Origin: Tetradesmus obliquus
Lineage: Eukaryota > Chlorophyta > Chlorophyceae > Sphaeropleales > Scenedesmaceae
Assembly (NCBI GenBank): GCA_030272155.1
Contig: CP126193.1
Span: 6,634,001-6,698,000 of the forward strand
DNA length: 64,000 nucleotides
Reading direction: 5' to 3'
Part shown: positions 25,094 to 38,200 of the stretch, one piece after another
Position numbering within the stretch: position 1 is the first letter of the stretch
Layout of the letters: each line of letters starts with the position of its first letter
Position numbers and translations under genes: made by a program
The notes under the pieces: model-generated
Seen by the model: the letters and a program-made list of their open reading frames with translations, nothing else
What the model was told of the DNA's origin: nothing
Databases searched by the model: none

Positions 25094-28000
25094 ATGTTTA
25101 GGGGAGGGCCTGTCTGGTTTCTGGCAGCAACGCTGGTGTTATGTTGCGCCTTAGTGAATGTCTCAGCGTCTGGAAGGTTTGTTCTTGAGGAGATCGACGG
25201 CCGGCAATCATCAAGCCGATTCCTGCTGCAAGCAGGCAAATCGCCGAACTGCACACGTATTAATCCTGTAAGTGCAATGAACATTGGTAAAAGGCTCGAT
25301 TAGCAGCTACATTGCGGCCTGAGGGACAGCAACAGCTGCGTTACTGGCCTGTGCACCCAGACAGCTGCTGAGCAAGCATGCCTGAAAGCCAGCCGGCAAG
25401 TGTCTTTAGTTGTATATTCGATGCATCACCTGTACTGTCTGTTCACTTTCGACGCTACACCTGCGTGGCGTTTGTGTCTCACCCTCCAATTCCCTGCGCT
25501 TGCTGCAGTTCTGCAGCCAGTGCCGCAACCAGCGCATCCCTGGCACTAGAAGGTCTGAGCTGGTGTGCTCTGTGTGCCAACCAGGCTATAAGCTAAGAAG
25601 AGATGGCACATCAAGAATTTGCGGTGAGGAACAGCAGTAGCAGCAACAGCGGCAGGAAGCGCCCAGCAGCAGCAGCAGCGGCAGCGGCAGCAAGATGCGC
25701 TACGACCAGCGGTAGCATATTCTGAGGTTCGTTTCTACTCACGCGCCACCACGTCAAGTTCCGCATGATTTGCTAGATTGCTTTTGCAGCAGCTGCTGCA
25801 GGCATGGTTAGTGCTGGTGACTCATCATTTGTGCAGTGACTCACTTCCCTGCCGCTGCATGTTGCTTATCATGCTCCCTGCAGACTGCGCCCCTGGCCGT
25901 GCGCTATCGCCTGATGCAACCTGCCAGCCTTGTGAGCAGGGCAAGTTCTGTATCGGCGGCGACGCAAATGTCAACCCCAGCAACGCAGCCAGCGAGTGCC
26001 CGCAGGGCCTGATCACGCTGTTTGCTGGCGCCAAGAGCCAAGCGCAGTGCTTCACACAGGCTGGCTACGGCCGTGCATCCACCCGCGGGCAGGACGGCAA
26101 GACATCACTGTCTGCGGTGCTGTGTGACGTTGGGACGTACAACGTTGGGAGCAACTCTGCGGGGTGCCAGCGATGTGCGCCGGGACTGACAACTGCTGGC
26201 AAAGGCTCTACCAGTGCCGCTGATTGCTGTGAGTGCTATGGCTGTGAGGAGACAGAAGCACAGACATAAACTTTCGCAAACATGCTTGCAGGACACATGG
26301 GTATTGCTCCATCTGTAAAGTGAGGTCTTGCAGGATGCACTGCACTTCTGCACGGCAGCATCACCAACACTGTCTGTGGTGCAGACATGCCTGTGGATCT
26401 GCCGTTGAGCAGTGCTGTGGCTGCTGCTAGCTCACAATACTCAGACGCTTCGGAAGCGCCAACTGACGCATATGTCGCTGTCTGCTTTTCCGCATGCAGT
26501 GGCCCCTGCTGGCTCTTACCTGGACAGAGGCATTGGCAAGCTCTGCCCCCGTGGCACCTACTCAACAGACCTCAACACCAGCCCCTTCTGTGTGCCATGT
26601 GCTGCGGGCATCACTACTGAAAATGAGGGCAGCACCAGCGCCGCAAACTGCACACTGGCAGCAAGGGGCTACTACATCGATCCAAATGACGCTACACTGG
26701 CTGTGCAATGCCCCAGGGACACCTACCAGGACCAGGAGGCGGCAGTGAATGAATGCACAGCTTGTCCCCACAACTGGAGAACCAAGGATCTGGGTTCCAC
26801 AGGTGTGCAAAGCAGGCGATCCTGCAGCAGCAGGAAGGCATTGAAACGCCTTCCTGCAACTTTAATGTTGCCTCCTGCTGTAGAAAAGCTGAGCACGCCT
26901 CCAGCTCTAGGCACAGCACTTGAGCACCGCGCGTTTTAGACACAGCACTTGAGCACCGCGCGTGCAGCATACAGGGCTGATGGCATGTCACCTGATGTCT
27001 TGAGGTGTGATGCTGCTGCTGCAGGTGTTGCAATGTGCCTGGCGCCACCCGGCTGGGAGCTGGTGGATGGTGCAGAGAACATCACAGAGTGCCAGATCGG
27101 CTGGTACAAGGCAGACTGGAACCGCAACCTGGTGAGTGCAACGCAGCTGCAGCTGCAAGTGGCTGATGCGCGCCATGGCTGTGGATCTTGAGGATCACCC
27201 TGGTGCTTTTCACGCGCTGCTGTCTACCACGGCACATTCTTGGATACAACGGGCAACGACCACTCTTTGTAACACCATGACTGACTGCTGCTGTGTAGTG
27301 CTTACTTCCCTGATTTGTCGTGCTGCTGCTGCTGCTGCTGCTGCTGCTTGCAGTGCTTGTCTTGTGGTACTGGTCTCATCACCCCCAGCACTGGAGCCGT
27401 GTCCCGGGACGCCTGCCTGGTGCCAGCTGGCTTTGGCATTGTTTCCTACAACCCCTTGGTTGCGCAGCCGTGTGAAAAGGACACATACGGGGACTCGATG
27501 GACCGCCCTGCAGTGGCAAATGCGCGCTGCGTCAGCTGCCCTATGTACATGTATACGGCAGATACTCTGGAGGGAGTGGCACGAGCTGATTTGCCTGGCA
27601 GTCCGCTGTTCACTTCGCAGTGGGACTGCAAGGTGATGCCTGGATGGGGTACTACCAACACAGTGCCCAAAGTTTGGTGAGTTGCGGCTGCTGCGCAGTG
27701 TGATAATTGTCGCTGCAAGTCGCATGTGGCTGCAGATGATGGGTTGCTGCAATTGTATGGTGTTAGGTAGGATAAGATAGATAGTATCAAACAGGTAGTA
27801 TCAGTTAGGTATCAGATAGGTAGTATCAGATAGGTAGTATCAGCTACAAATGATGCTCGGCTGATGCGTTGCTGCTTAGTTGCAGTTGGGTGCTTTGGGC
27901 CTAGTGGTGTTGTACTGCAGTTGGTGTTGTAGTGCAGATGTGCCTGTTGGCTGCGTTTGGTGGCCAGCAATGGCCTCAATTGCTCAGGCTGTTTGCTGCA

Positions 28001-29279
28001 GCAGCCATATGGTTGCAGCATGTGTCTTCTGCACAGCTTTATGCACGATGTAACATCCTGGACACTGGTTTGTGAAGGCCCGGAAACATGCATGTAGCCC
28101 CTGATTATGGAAAAAGGCCGGAAAACATGACCGGGTGATAAGGCGGTTTTGACTCAGAAAGGGGCAACATGCAAAAGGTCGAGTGACAAGATGATGACAT
28201 CTGCTGTGAGCTTTGCATGTGAATGCCCTGCCATGCAGCACATGGTGATGGTGTTGATTGCACTGTCCACGCTGCCTTGCACTTCTGCCTGCAAGCAATC
28301 TGTTGCTGATACTTTCAATCTGTTACTGCATCAATCGTACTTACATTTGTTTCATGTACTGCTGCTGCTGCCGTTGCTGCCTTCCTACAGTCCGGTTGGG
28401 ACATACAATGAAGGCAAGAACCGCCTGAACTGCAAATTCTGCAGCGCCGGCTACACCACCACAGCAGAGGGTAAGACCGACGCCTCACTATGCGTCATCC
28501 AGCCTGGCTGGAAGCTCGCAAGTGATGGCCTTCCTGCACCGTGCGACGTTGGTACATTCAGCGTGGGTGGAAATGACACAGATCCTACACCAGCACAGTG
28601 CAGTGCATGCCCTTCGGGCTTCGCCACACAGCAGGATGAGTCAGTGAAGCAAGAGGACTGTGATGTGTGTGTAGCTGGACATGGCGGGCTGGACTGTGGG
28701 CTGTGTGGATATGGCTTCTTCTCATCTGGCGGCCAGGCGGCAGGTGATGCATGTGACAGGTGTGCTTCTGGCACGACAAGTGCACGGGGAGCCACGCAGT
28801 CGCAGCAGTGCCTGCCGCAGCTGGTGGATGCAGATGCTGACGTGTTTGCGCTCGGCGATGAGTCAGCTTGGGAAAACAACAGCGCTGACAGTGGCGCAGG
28901 TTGTGGTGCTGCTTGTACCGCCTCGAGTAGCTGCGTGATGTACCGCTTTACGCCCACCCCTGACGTGCAAAACAAGTGCCAGCTGTTCAAGGAGGATGCC
29001 ACAAATGGAGACCAGAAGCTGGGCTTCAAAGCTGGTCAGGGTGGCGACTTTGTCATCTACACAATCCTGGGGTCGCAGTCAGTTGGCACTGTGCACCGGA
29101 CGTTCAGTGGGCAGTCTCTTGCGCAGTGCCTGGCAGCTTGCAGCTGGGACAACCAGTGCGAGCTGTTCATGCTGTCAACTGCGGGAGAGTGCAGGCTGTC
29201 TCACTCCGAGCTTGACTCCGACTTCACCAGCATGTTCAGTGTGAAGGGCGACCATCTGTACAGCGACATCACCCAGTGA
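25094..29279 (+). CDS. Secreted cysteine-rich GCC2/GCC3-repeat protein with PAN/apple-like C-terminus
   Basis: Seven exons in one frame (751 residues): 25094-25267, 25509-25623, 25884-26228, 26500-26802, 27025-27131, 27354-27676, 28391-29279. A signal peptide is evident (hydrophobic 'VWFLAATLVLCCALV', then 'NVSASG'). The middle is a string of ephrin-receptor-like GCC2/GCC3 modules: patterns such as 'CPQGLITLFAG', 'CAPGLTTAGKGSTSAADC' and 'CSAGYTTTAEG', each spaced by CxxC pairs and 'G(T/K)(Y/F)' turns. The last ~150 residues have paired Cys spacing ('GAGCGAACTASSSC', 'SLAQCLAACSWDNQC') typical of PAN/apple-like adhesion modules. No C-terminal membrane anchor is seen. The family predicts an extracellular matrix, cell-wall or surface role; the ligand is unknown. 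Stop TGA. A shorter paralog lies at 53898. Confidence 0.85.
27764..27843 (+). repeat. AT-rich minisatellite in intron
   Basis: Degenerate tandem copies of a 14-15 bp unit (GATAGGTAGTATCA) lie within the 714-bp intron before the last exon of the cysteine-rich gene. Confidence 0.85.
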
Positions 29280-30884
29280 TGCGGTGGCTGATATAGCTGC
29301 TGCTGCGTTGCACGTGGTTCGGCAGTGTTGAAGTGAAACACTGCCATGGGTCGCTGTCGAGGTTGCTGTTATGCTGTTGTGAAGTGCAGGCTTTGTTGTT
29401 GGTTGTGCTGTGTATGTGGCTCTGGCGGTGTCAGTTGCAATGGCGGAGCTGCAGCTGCTCTTGTGTTGTTCTGCATCCAGAGCAACACGCTGCAGTCTGC
29501 ATACGCGACTCACACTTACCGGAAACGGTCTGCATAATATTCACAAAGCACGCTTATGAGTGTGGGTGCTTTGTCTGGTACTGTCAGCGGTTATCATCCT
29601 TATGAGGCTCTATTGGCGTGGCTGCATAATCATCTATCTACATTATTCACAACTGATCATAGCCGCGTAAAGTCACTGTGTCGCCACAGTGCTGCAGCCA
29701 GCTGTTCCTGCACAATCGCTCGATTGCACATGCATTGCTTGGCTGACCATTACTTCAGTGCCATGTATGCCCAGCCTTGTGTTGGCTGCGTGGTGCTCAG
29801 GCGCATGCGCTGTGCAGCACACCTGCTGTACTGGGCTAGGTCTTTGCGGAGGGTGCTGCAGCAGAGGTAGTTGGCACCACTTTGGCGGCATCTGACAGTG
29901 TCATGCTCCTGTCTGCTGCTGCTAAAGAATCAGTTTAGTACATGGCTTGATGGCCTAGCTTCTGGGCTGTGAAGCTGCCAGCTGTGTCATTTCTTGCAGC
30001 CTACCTTACTGAAGCAGTAAGGGGGCGTCCGCTTATTCTAGGGAGCGCATCATAGCAGTAGCAGCGGCGGTGTGGATCACCACATCATCGCAAATTCAGC
30101 GGCGGAACCAACAAAAATGTGGGATGTTCGAGCAGCATGAGTGTCAGCTGTGCTGAACATGATGTGTGGTGTTTTTGGCTGTTCCAGTTGCCTGCCTGAA
30201 ATGGCAGGTGCCATCCCGTCACACAGCACTTTCCATGTTGCTTGATGCGCAGGGGATGCTCCGCCACACGAGTGCTGCCCTGCAAATCAGCACAGCGATC
30301 TGTCCTTCGAGATTCATCTTCTTCCGCATTTCTTTATGGCTTACATCATCTGTAGCATTGTGTAGCTCTGCAGTTACACATGTATATATCTGCACTGGCA
30401 GGCGTTGTCATATTGTTTTATGTAAGCATTGACAAAGCTCATATTATGTTGGGGCGCATGCAGTGGCATTGTGCCGCTTTTGCAGGTTTGCATTGCCAGG
30501 CAGGATATGCACACTGTCGTGGCATAGGTTGTCATATGTGGCTTGACTGGCACACTCAGCAACTACTGCGTAAGGTGTCTTCAAAGCAAAGCTCTACAAG
30601 GTTGGCATGGTGCTGACAATGTGCTGTGTTGCTTCAGTAACCTGATGATCATGCACTTTATAGCGGTGACAGCTCTGCGTGCCACTTGCTGACGTCTGTG
30701 GCGAGCCTCGTATGGTGCCTGCATGAGCCTTCACACATTGAAGCACGATGAACCACAGTTCACCGTGGTTGGCTGAGCATGACGTGGATTGCAATTTTGC
30801 ACACCGTGGTTGGCTGAGCATAACGTGGATTGCATTTTTGCAGCCTGCAAACCGGGCTTGCAGTTGCAGGGAAGATCACCGCAA
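29280..30884. other. Intergenic region, no gene seen
   Basis: 3' flank of the cysteine-rich gene. ORFs are short and have chance composition. It contains the 41-bp duplication at 30761-30842 and ends at an inverted-repeat element. Confidence 0.45.
30761..30842 (+). repeat. 41-bp tandem duplication
   Basis: Two adjacent copies starting CACCGTGGTTGGCTGAGCAT with two differences. They lie about 40 bp outside the left inverted repeat of the mobile element. Confidence 0.9.
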
Positions 30885-31696
30885 GGGGGTGTTGACTCCC
30901 CTTAACTCCTGTCACACCCCTTGGGGCAGAAGGGTAAATGGTGGAAGGTAGTACTTTTGAATCGGCAGAAATATATTAAGAAGCGTCACAAGGCTGCGTG
31001 TATGGTAACATCCACTAAAATCTCAATTTTTCACAAAATGGGGATGAAACAGTGGCAGTTGGGGGTTAACAAGCACGTGAGCCCGGACGAATAATAAAAT
31101 TCTAGTGGCGGCAGCTCAGCTGCATTGTTCTGCAAGAGCTTTCACGTAGTATTACGAGCTGCAGTGCTAACAGCAGCAGGAGTCACAAGCCTCAGGCTCG
31201 TGTGCTGCTAAGCTTGCAGCTAGCACCAGCAGCAGGGCGCAAAGCGTGGCAGGCCTCTGGCCGCCATTCCAGTGTTGCTTAAGCATCGGTCGCAGCGCAG
31301 CGATTTCAGTGGGCAAAGCAAAAACTGGGGAAGTTGGGGGCTAGTGGGATTTAGTGGCAAGGCACGTGCAGGGAGGCATGAGTGACAGCCTGGGATTTAG
31401 GAGAGTTAGCTGCTGCCCTAACTGCCCTTGAAACCCAGAGAAGAGGCTCTCTATGGGAAGTTAGCAGTTGAAATAAAAAAATAAAAATAAAATCAGCGGG
31501 ACAGCCGAAATTCGTGGAAGTTGGGATCCCAACCTCCGGAGGTAGCTGAAGTTTAAAAAAGCTAAAATTTCACTATGTTGCTTTGGCCCTTTCAGACCAC
31601 GTACAACACAGCTGTGCAAGCAGAATCACTACCTTCCACCATTTACCCCTCCGCCCCAAGGGGTGTGACAGGAGTTGAGGGGAGTTATCACCGCCC
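30885..31696. mobile_element. Non-autonomous DNA element with long terminal inverted repeats
   Basis: About 69 bp at the left (30885-30953) and right (31628-31696) ends are inverted copies of each other with only a few differences. They share the cores CAACTCCTGTCACACCCC / TAACTCCTGTCACACCCC and GGTAAATGGTGGAAGGTAG. The interior (~670 bp) is AT-rich, unlike the surrounding CAG-rich DNA, and has no transposase-like ORF, so this is a MITE-like or internally deleted element. The word ATCACCGC occurs near both ends (30875-30882 and 31687-31694). It overlaps the right repeat, so I do not claim it as a target-site duplication. Superfamily not assigned. Confidence 0.8.
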
Positions 31697-32246
31697 AATG
31701 CTTTCAGCTTCTGCGGCGTGGTATGGTTTGCTTTACGCTGCGGCGCCTGCTTCCCTGCTGTTGGCAGTCATGCAATGGCTTCCTCCTTACGGCAGGATGT
31801 GTCGGGGTAACAGTGAAGTTACTGTTGACAGAGAAATCCCACAGTGTGGTGCAACTGCCAGTGAAAGGGTTGTGTCTGCTTGGACAACCCCAGCACTGCT
31901 GAGCAGATGCACTTGCTGCATGCAGTCCACCAAAAACGGGCTGTCATTGGTCGTTGACGCTGAACCGGCTTACACTGTAATACAGGCACGTTGCGAAAGC
32001 GTCAGGGTTTTGGTAAGACGTTTGAACCTTTGACTCTGCAGTTGATTGTTCGCGGCTGTGTTGGAGTTCCAAGTCAGTAAAATCTAATTAAGTAGTCTGT
32101 GTAGATTGGTTAGTTGTAGAAATATGAGTTGGTCGTGGTCGTTCGGCTAGTCTTGGCTTGTACTTAGAGCAGCAAAAGGGCAGACCAGCAGCTGCGTTTC
32201 TCTTGAGAGAGGTCACATCAATGCTTTAGGCATTTACGTGGCAAAT
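31697..32246. other. Upstream region of channel copy B
   Basis: Between the inverted-repeat element and the ATG of copy B. It probably contains the promoter and 5' UTR. The ORF that runs through it starts inside the mobile element and has no recognisable features. Confidence 0.4.
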
Positions 32247-35200
32247 ATGGTGGGCAGCAGCACAGGTGGCGGTGTGCTGGCCTCTGCTGCTTTCGACACT
32301 GCAGCAGGGCTAGTACTTGCCCCATTGAGGCGCCTGAGACCAGGATGCGTGCTTTCCAGTGGAAATGGTGTTTACGGAACCATCACAAGCTTGCCAACGG
32401 TGCTGCAAGGCGCAAGGGCGTTGTACACCACAGCAACAGTGGACACACCCCTGGTCTGCAGTGTTCACTCTCCTGCAATGGTGTACCTGCTGTGGCCTGC
32501 ATTGCAACCCGCCCCAACAGCTGTGGAGAGTATGTGGAGCCTTGTGAGGGGTGCAGATGTGAAGGTAAGCAATCGCTGAGCGCTCCTGCAGCAGACTAGA
32601 GCACTGGTGCAGCAAGGCAATATGTGCACACCACACTGCGCTGCCATGTCATTGCTTTCAAGCATTATTCACCTGAACGTGCAATTCCTCGAGCACATTC
32701 AATAGTAAGAGTTCAGGACCTACACTTTTGCTTCTTTGCCAGGCACCTAACGTCTATCTCCATTCAACAGCATGCTGATAAGGTGACGATTGCATGTGCA
32801 TGTGCATTCTCAGTGTCAAAATTCTGTCCAGGTGGCATGCATTACTGCTATCCCACTAGCACCTGTTTGAACCTGCTAAATATCATTCGCTTGTGGTCTG
32901 CCAACTGCACAAACTCTTAACAAACGCTGCAATCCCGCCCACAACTGCATCAGGTGCGCTGGCAAGGCTTCTCCCTGAAGCAGCGCGCCTGGCTCAACAT
33001 CACCAACCAGCGGCGTGAATATGAAGAGCAGCCGCTGCTGTTGTACGCGCTAGCCAGCAACAGCGGCGCGCTGCCAGCTGGCGCCCAGCTGCAGCTGCCG
33101 GCGCTCAGCACAGAGGGCGGGGGCTGCTTGCAGGAAACGCCCTGCAAACTGGGTTTCCCGCCTGTGGTGGTCCTGTGCAGTGCCAGGGGTGATGCCGGCA
33201 AGCCCAGTGCTGCTGTGATTGGGGCAACAGCAGCACGGTGGAACAGCAATGCAGGTGCAGCAGATCTGTCTGGCTGCACACTGGACGAGTTGTGCTCTGC
33301 AGTGGAGGAGGGAGATTTGGATGCTTCCAGCATCTGCCAGGCAACTGCAGATATGCTGCTGCACAGGGCCATGGCAGCAGGGGATGATGAGCTGCTGCTC
33401 ATGCTGGTGCAGGCTGACGTGTGCCTGCGCTGCTCACAGCCATCTTTGCAGCTGCTGTTGGCCTACGCCTGCCAGGTGAGCTGCAGCAGTGAACAATCGC
33501 CCTGCAGGTCAAGCTGAACTGCTCACAAGATGCTGGTGATGGGCACTGTGTTGCTTATGGCTTGCAAATTTTGCTCTCAGAGTATCTGGCAATGCTAACA
33601 TTGCACTGCTGTTTCTCCTCTGCAGAGAAACCTGCTGCCGCTCGCTGAAACTGTGCTGCACTGCACAACAGTGGAGATGACGTGTGTGGTGAGTTTTTGT
33701 CACGGCTCAGCATTGCAGCTGAGGCGCACCATACTGACGGGCGTCAAGTTGCCTCAGGTCATGTTGTTGGAGCTATGGTCCACCTATATTTCCTGGGCTA
33801 GCTACTGCAGCTATCAGGTCTATGCTCTTCTGGCTTCAGCGCTTGCTGTGCACACACGGTGACCACCAGCTGCCTGCTGCACGCGTGCACCTGTGCTTGC
33901 AGGAACTGACATGGCTGGTGGGCAAACTGGTGGCCACCAAGAACATGTATGATGTGGAGCGGCTGCTTGCAAGCTATATTCTCACGCGCAGGAATGCATT
34001 GAGCTCTACAGCAGCAGTAGAGCACGCATTGATGAAGGTGAGCTGGGCGAGAGGCATGCTCATGTAGCTGGTTGCTGCAGCAGATGCAATGGGACAGCTA
34101 TGCTTCCTGACGCGCCATGCGCTTCTGGTGTGCAGCAAAAGTGCTTGTGCTCGCGCACTTGAGGAGGAATGCTCGTTACATGGAGGTCGATAGCAATACT
34201 GCAAGTCACCTGCAAGTCACAAGCTGTGCTAAATTCAGAGTGCTGCGGCAGCTTGACAATCGCCTGTCAATTGATACTTGCAGGCGGCCACCGCTAGCTT
34301 CGTCTCCAACCAGGATGCTTTGCAGCTGGCAAAGCGTTTCAGAGCAGCCAAGCATGCACTGCTGCGCCAGCTCATGAAGCGCTACTCTGATGAGCAGAAA
34401 GGCTGCGCTGCTTCAACAGCAGCAGAGGACAGCGGCAGCCTACATGCACCAGGCAGCGACGGCCTGCAGCTGCAGACGGCACACCTGCCAGGCAGTGGCA
34501 GGTACCAGAAGCATGGCAACACACCGCTGGCGCTCTTGAACCCGCTGCTGCACACAGTGAAGCTGTGCCTGCAGGAAACAAGCTACCATGTGATCGGCAG
34601 AGGTGGTGGTGTGGGCCGCTTCAGCATCCACGACAGCTTCCCATACAGTTTGGCCATGGCTCTGGGAGACTCAGAGTTCCTGGGGCTGCAGCCTGTACGG
34701 GAGTACACAAGGTGGGTAGCTTCTGGTGCTGCCAACCCCAGGGTTGCCTCGCTATGCAGCACACACTGCTCGTCCCCAACATGCCACCTCTTTACCATGT
34801 TGCAGCATTTGGGCAGCTCCCGGCGAGAAACGTGACTGGCCTATAGAGTCGTGCCTTGCACGAACGAATTCTAGCCAGGGAAGCATGTTTCTTGGTACAG
34901 GCGCACAAGCACACTTCGTGATAGTGCCCAACTCATATGGTGTTGGACGCAGGCTGATATGGCGTGGGCTGGAGCTGCACAGAATGCGGCGCGTGTTATG
35001 GCAGGCAGTGGCATCAGCAGAGGAGGCTGCTGCAGCAGACGGCCCTTTTAGAAACAACCAACTCGGCACGCACCATGCAGACGCAGCTGCGCACGACAGC
35101 AGGTTCTGCACTGCTGAGCTGGTCACTGCCGGTGCACCTGCAGCAGGCCATGCAGATGAGCAAAACACACCTGACCCCAAAGTCGGTTTTGGTGATTCCA

Positions 35201-38200
35201 CGCCCGTGTGGTTGTTGCTGAGCTGTGATGGCGAGCATGCGGCAAGGGCAGCCAGCAGCAGCTTCTATGTGGGTGCAGGCCCATGTGCTGAGGGGGTGGA
35301 GAGCAGCTCCAATAGCTCTGGCAGCTTAGGTGCAGCCGCAGCTGGACGTCACCCTGGCAGCAGCCTTGGCTATTTGAGTAGCCACAGCACGGCATCTGGT
35401 GCTGCTGGTGCTGCACACAAGTCTTCGACCATGGCTAGAGGACACAAGTCGCGCAGGAGAAGCACGATGCGGACCAGCAGCACATATGGCGCCGGCTACG
35501 GTGGCGCTACTGTAAAAAGCAGTGCAGCTGCTGGCGATCACACCTCTGCTGCAGCTGCAGCAGTGGGCAGCAGCTGGATGGACCCAAATGTCGGGTTCAA
35601 CGTGCTGCAGAACCTCGGCCTTGCGGGGGGCCTGGGGTCGCAGCTGGTGCTGGTGGGCGCATTCCTGCTGCATGGCGTGCTGGTGGCGCCGCGTGCGCTG
35701 CACGACTCATCCTGGGGCCGCTGGGTGAAGAGGATGGTGTTTGAGGTTCTTCTCCTGGTGATATACCAGGTGAGCTTGACTGCGCACAGCAAGCGGCGTG
35801 GCTTGTGTGTATGTGCGTGTCCTTGGCTTCGTGTTGGCTTGGTAAGGCAAAGCTGCAACCAGCACCCTTGAAGCAAAACTCCATGCATCTGGCAGTTTGA
35901 TTCATTTGTTGCACAGCGTCCCAATCGCCCTAACAGATACCAATGAACTCACAAGGGACCACGTTGCTTCACCAGTCATGCTTATACTGCTGCCAATGTC
36001 TCTTCTGCCCTGCCACCCCAGACAACCGTCCTAGGTGGTTCACACAGGACGCTGCTGATGGTATTCCCCGCTTTACTTTTGGGAAACGTGCTGGACATCT
36101 TCTACCAGCTCAAGTAAGCCGGGCACTGGCAGCAGCATATGGCATTGTGCAATACTTGTGACGGCCAGCAATGCTTGTTCAGGGTCGTGCATCGAACTTG
36201 CTGGCTTGGCCTAGTTGCGTGTGGTTTCCATGACCATGTACCTGCAGTAGCAGACAGCAGCAGCAGAAAACTAGCCAGGATTTGACTCGGGGTTGACGTG
36301 CTGTGTATGTGGTGCTTCTGGTGTGCAGGTTCAAATGGGACGGCAACCTGCTGAACTATTTGCAGGACCACTGGAGCAAGGTGAGGAGCAGTGACAAAGC
36401 ATCAACACTGCACTAGCTGCTCGGCCCCACCTGCTCAGTGAAGCCAGTCTCTGCAAGCAGTTGATACATTGTATGTGGGCCCACAGAAACCCTGCTGCAG
36501 CGCCCAACACATGACAACGGAGAGCCTTGCTGCCACAGCACGTTTGGTCCTGAATCTAGACCAACAACTGCCTGCTTGTTGTGATGCGCTCCTGCAGCTG
36601 GATGTGCTGGTCAACTTTGGGCTGCTGGGACTGCTGGTGTGGGAGTATGTGTGCTGGCTGACAGGAGTGCCGCCCATTGACGTGTTTGGCCTGAAAGTAA
36701 TTGGCATCAGCGTGGAGAACCTCGTGCAGGCTGCTTTTGCTGGTGGGTACAGACAGGCAGAGCAGAGAGTGCAGTGTGCTGCTGTAACAGCAGGCGCTGT
36801 AACTAGCATCCAAGCTGAAGCATCAACCAGAATGTGCTGATGCTTCTCGCCTTGCTTGCAAAGCTCGTGTGCAGCTACAGAGCATTGTAAGGCACAGCTG
36901 GCAGCTCAGAGTTTGAAGTAAAGGTCCTGTTAATGAAGCAAATCAAGTGTGCCTGCACGCTCACAGCATGTGCATATCTGGCCTGTGCCTGCAGTGCTGG
37001 TGTGGTCCCGTGCGCTGGGGCTGCTCACGCCCCTCAGCTCCAAACTGGGAGCCATGCTGTACATCCTGCGCAGAGCCGCAGAGGAGGTTGCGGTGCTGGT
37101 GCCTGTGGTGCTGGTGCTCATCCTGGTGAGTGATGCTGCTAGCAGCAGCATTCACCACATGTACAACTGAATGTTCAAAAAATCATGCGCAAGGACGTCC
37201 CAGTACTTGCTTATGTGATGGATGCATGGCTGATCCATAAGATTTGCACATGCTTGACCATTGTGCCATGCAGCATGCCAACAGCGTACTTAACCTGCTG
37301 TGGCTGCAGGGTTTTGGCACGACACTCACTGCTACGTACCACACAACAGAGCCAAAGTTCAACACGCTGGCTGGCGCTATGCGGATGCTTGGAAACCCTA
37401 ATGACCTTCGTCTGTCGGTAGGTTGTGCGACTGCTAGCAATTGCTGCCGAGCACTTGTTGCCATTCCAGTCACAGCATTGGGTCATGCTTGTGCTTACCG
37501 ATGAGCCTGACAGACCTTGCGTGTGCTGTAACATTCTGTCAAGGTGCCCAGCTACTGCTGACTGTTGTCTGAGCAGCCACTTACACAGAGGTGTGGTTTG
37601 TTTGCTGCTCATGCTGGTGCAGGAGTTTGATGACGCTGGTGATGGCAACCCCTTCCTGGTGGTGTGGGGCCAGGCTGTGACCATCGTGTACATTGCTGTG
37701 GTCAGCATCCTCATCATGAGCCTGCTGGTGGCTGTCATCACAAACACGTACAACCCAGAGAGCGTAACAGCACATGCAGTGGTGATGCAGGCCGAGTCAA
37801 CTTTCCACTACAACTTCCATGGTGAGCCAACACGCTTGCAGGACTAACACCCAGCCTGTGGCTTGTTACCAGTCCAATACGCATGCACAACCGAGCAGCA
37901 GCCTTTCACCTGCGACAAGCACTAACTGGAATGCCTGCCTGCTGCCCTGCAGTGCGCCACGCGCTGCCGTGCTCGCCTGTCAACCTGCTGCAGCTGCTGC
38001 TGGCGTGGCTGCAGCGCGGCTTCCGCTCCCGCGTGCTGCCGGCATCCTGCCTCAAGTGGTGGGTGGTCTCGCTGGACGGCTACTTGCCGCAGCCCATCGC
38101 GGGCAGCCCGGCCATGCTGCTGGCCACGGGGCCCTCAGAGGTTGGCTACCTGGCCTTCATGTTCCTCATGTACCCGCTGTTCGCTGCGACAGGTGAGCTG

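Noticed and set aside
30875..31694. ATCACCGC at both ends of the inverted-repeat element as an 8-bp target-site duplication
   Set aside because: The right copy overlaps the inverted repeat and the left end would then be 12-13 bp longer than the right, so the match may be coincidental.
31575..32033. Open frame of 152 codons as a transposase remnant
   Set aside because: It starts inside the mobile element and runs out through the right inverted repeat into unrelated DNA. It has no DDE-like motif.
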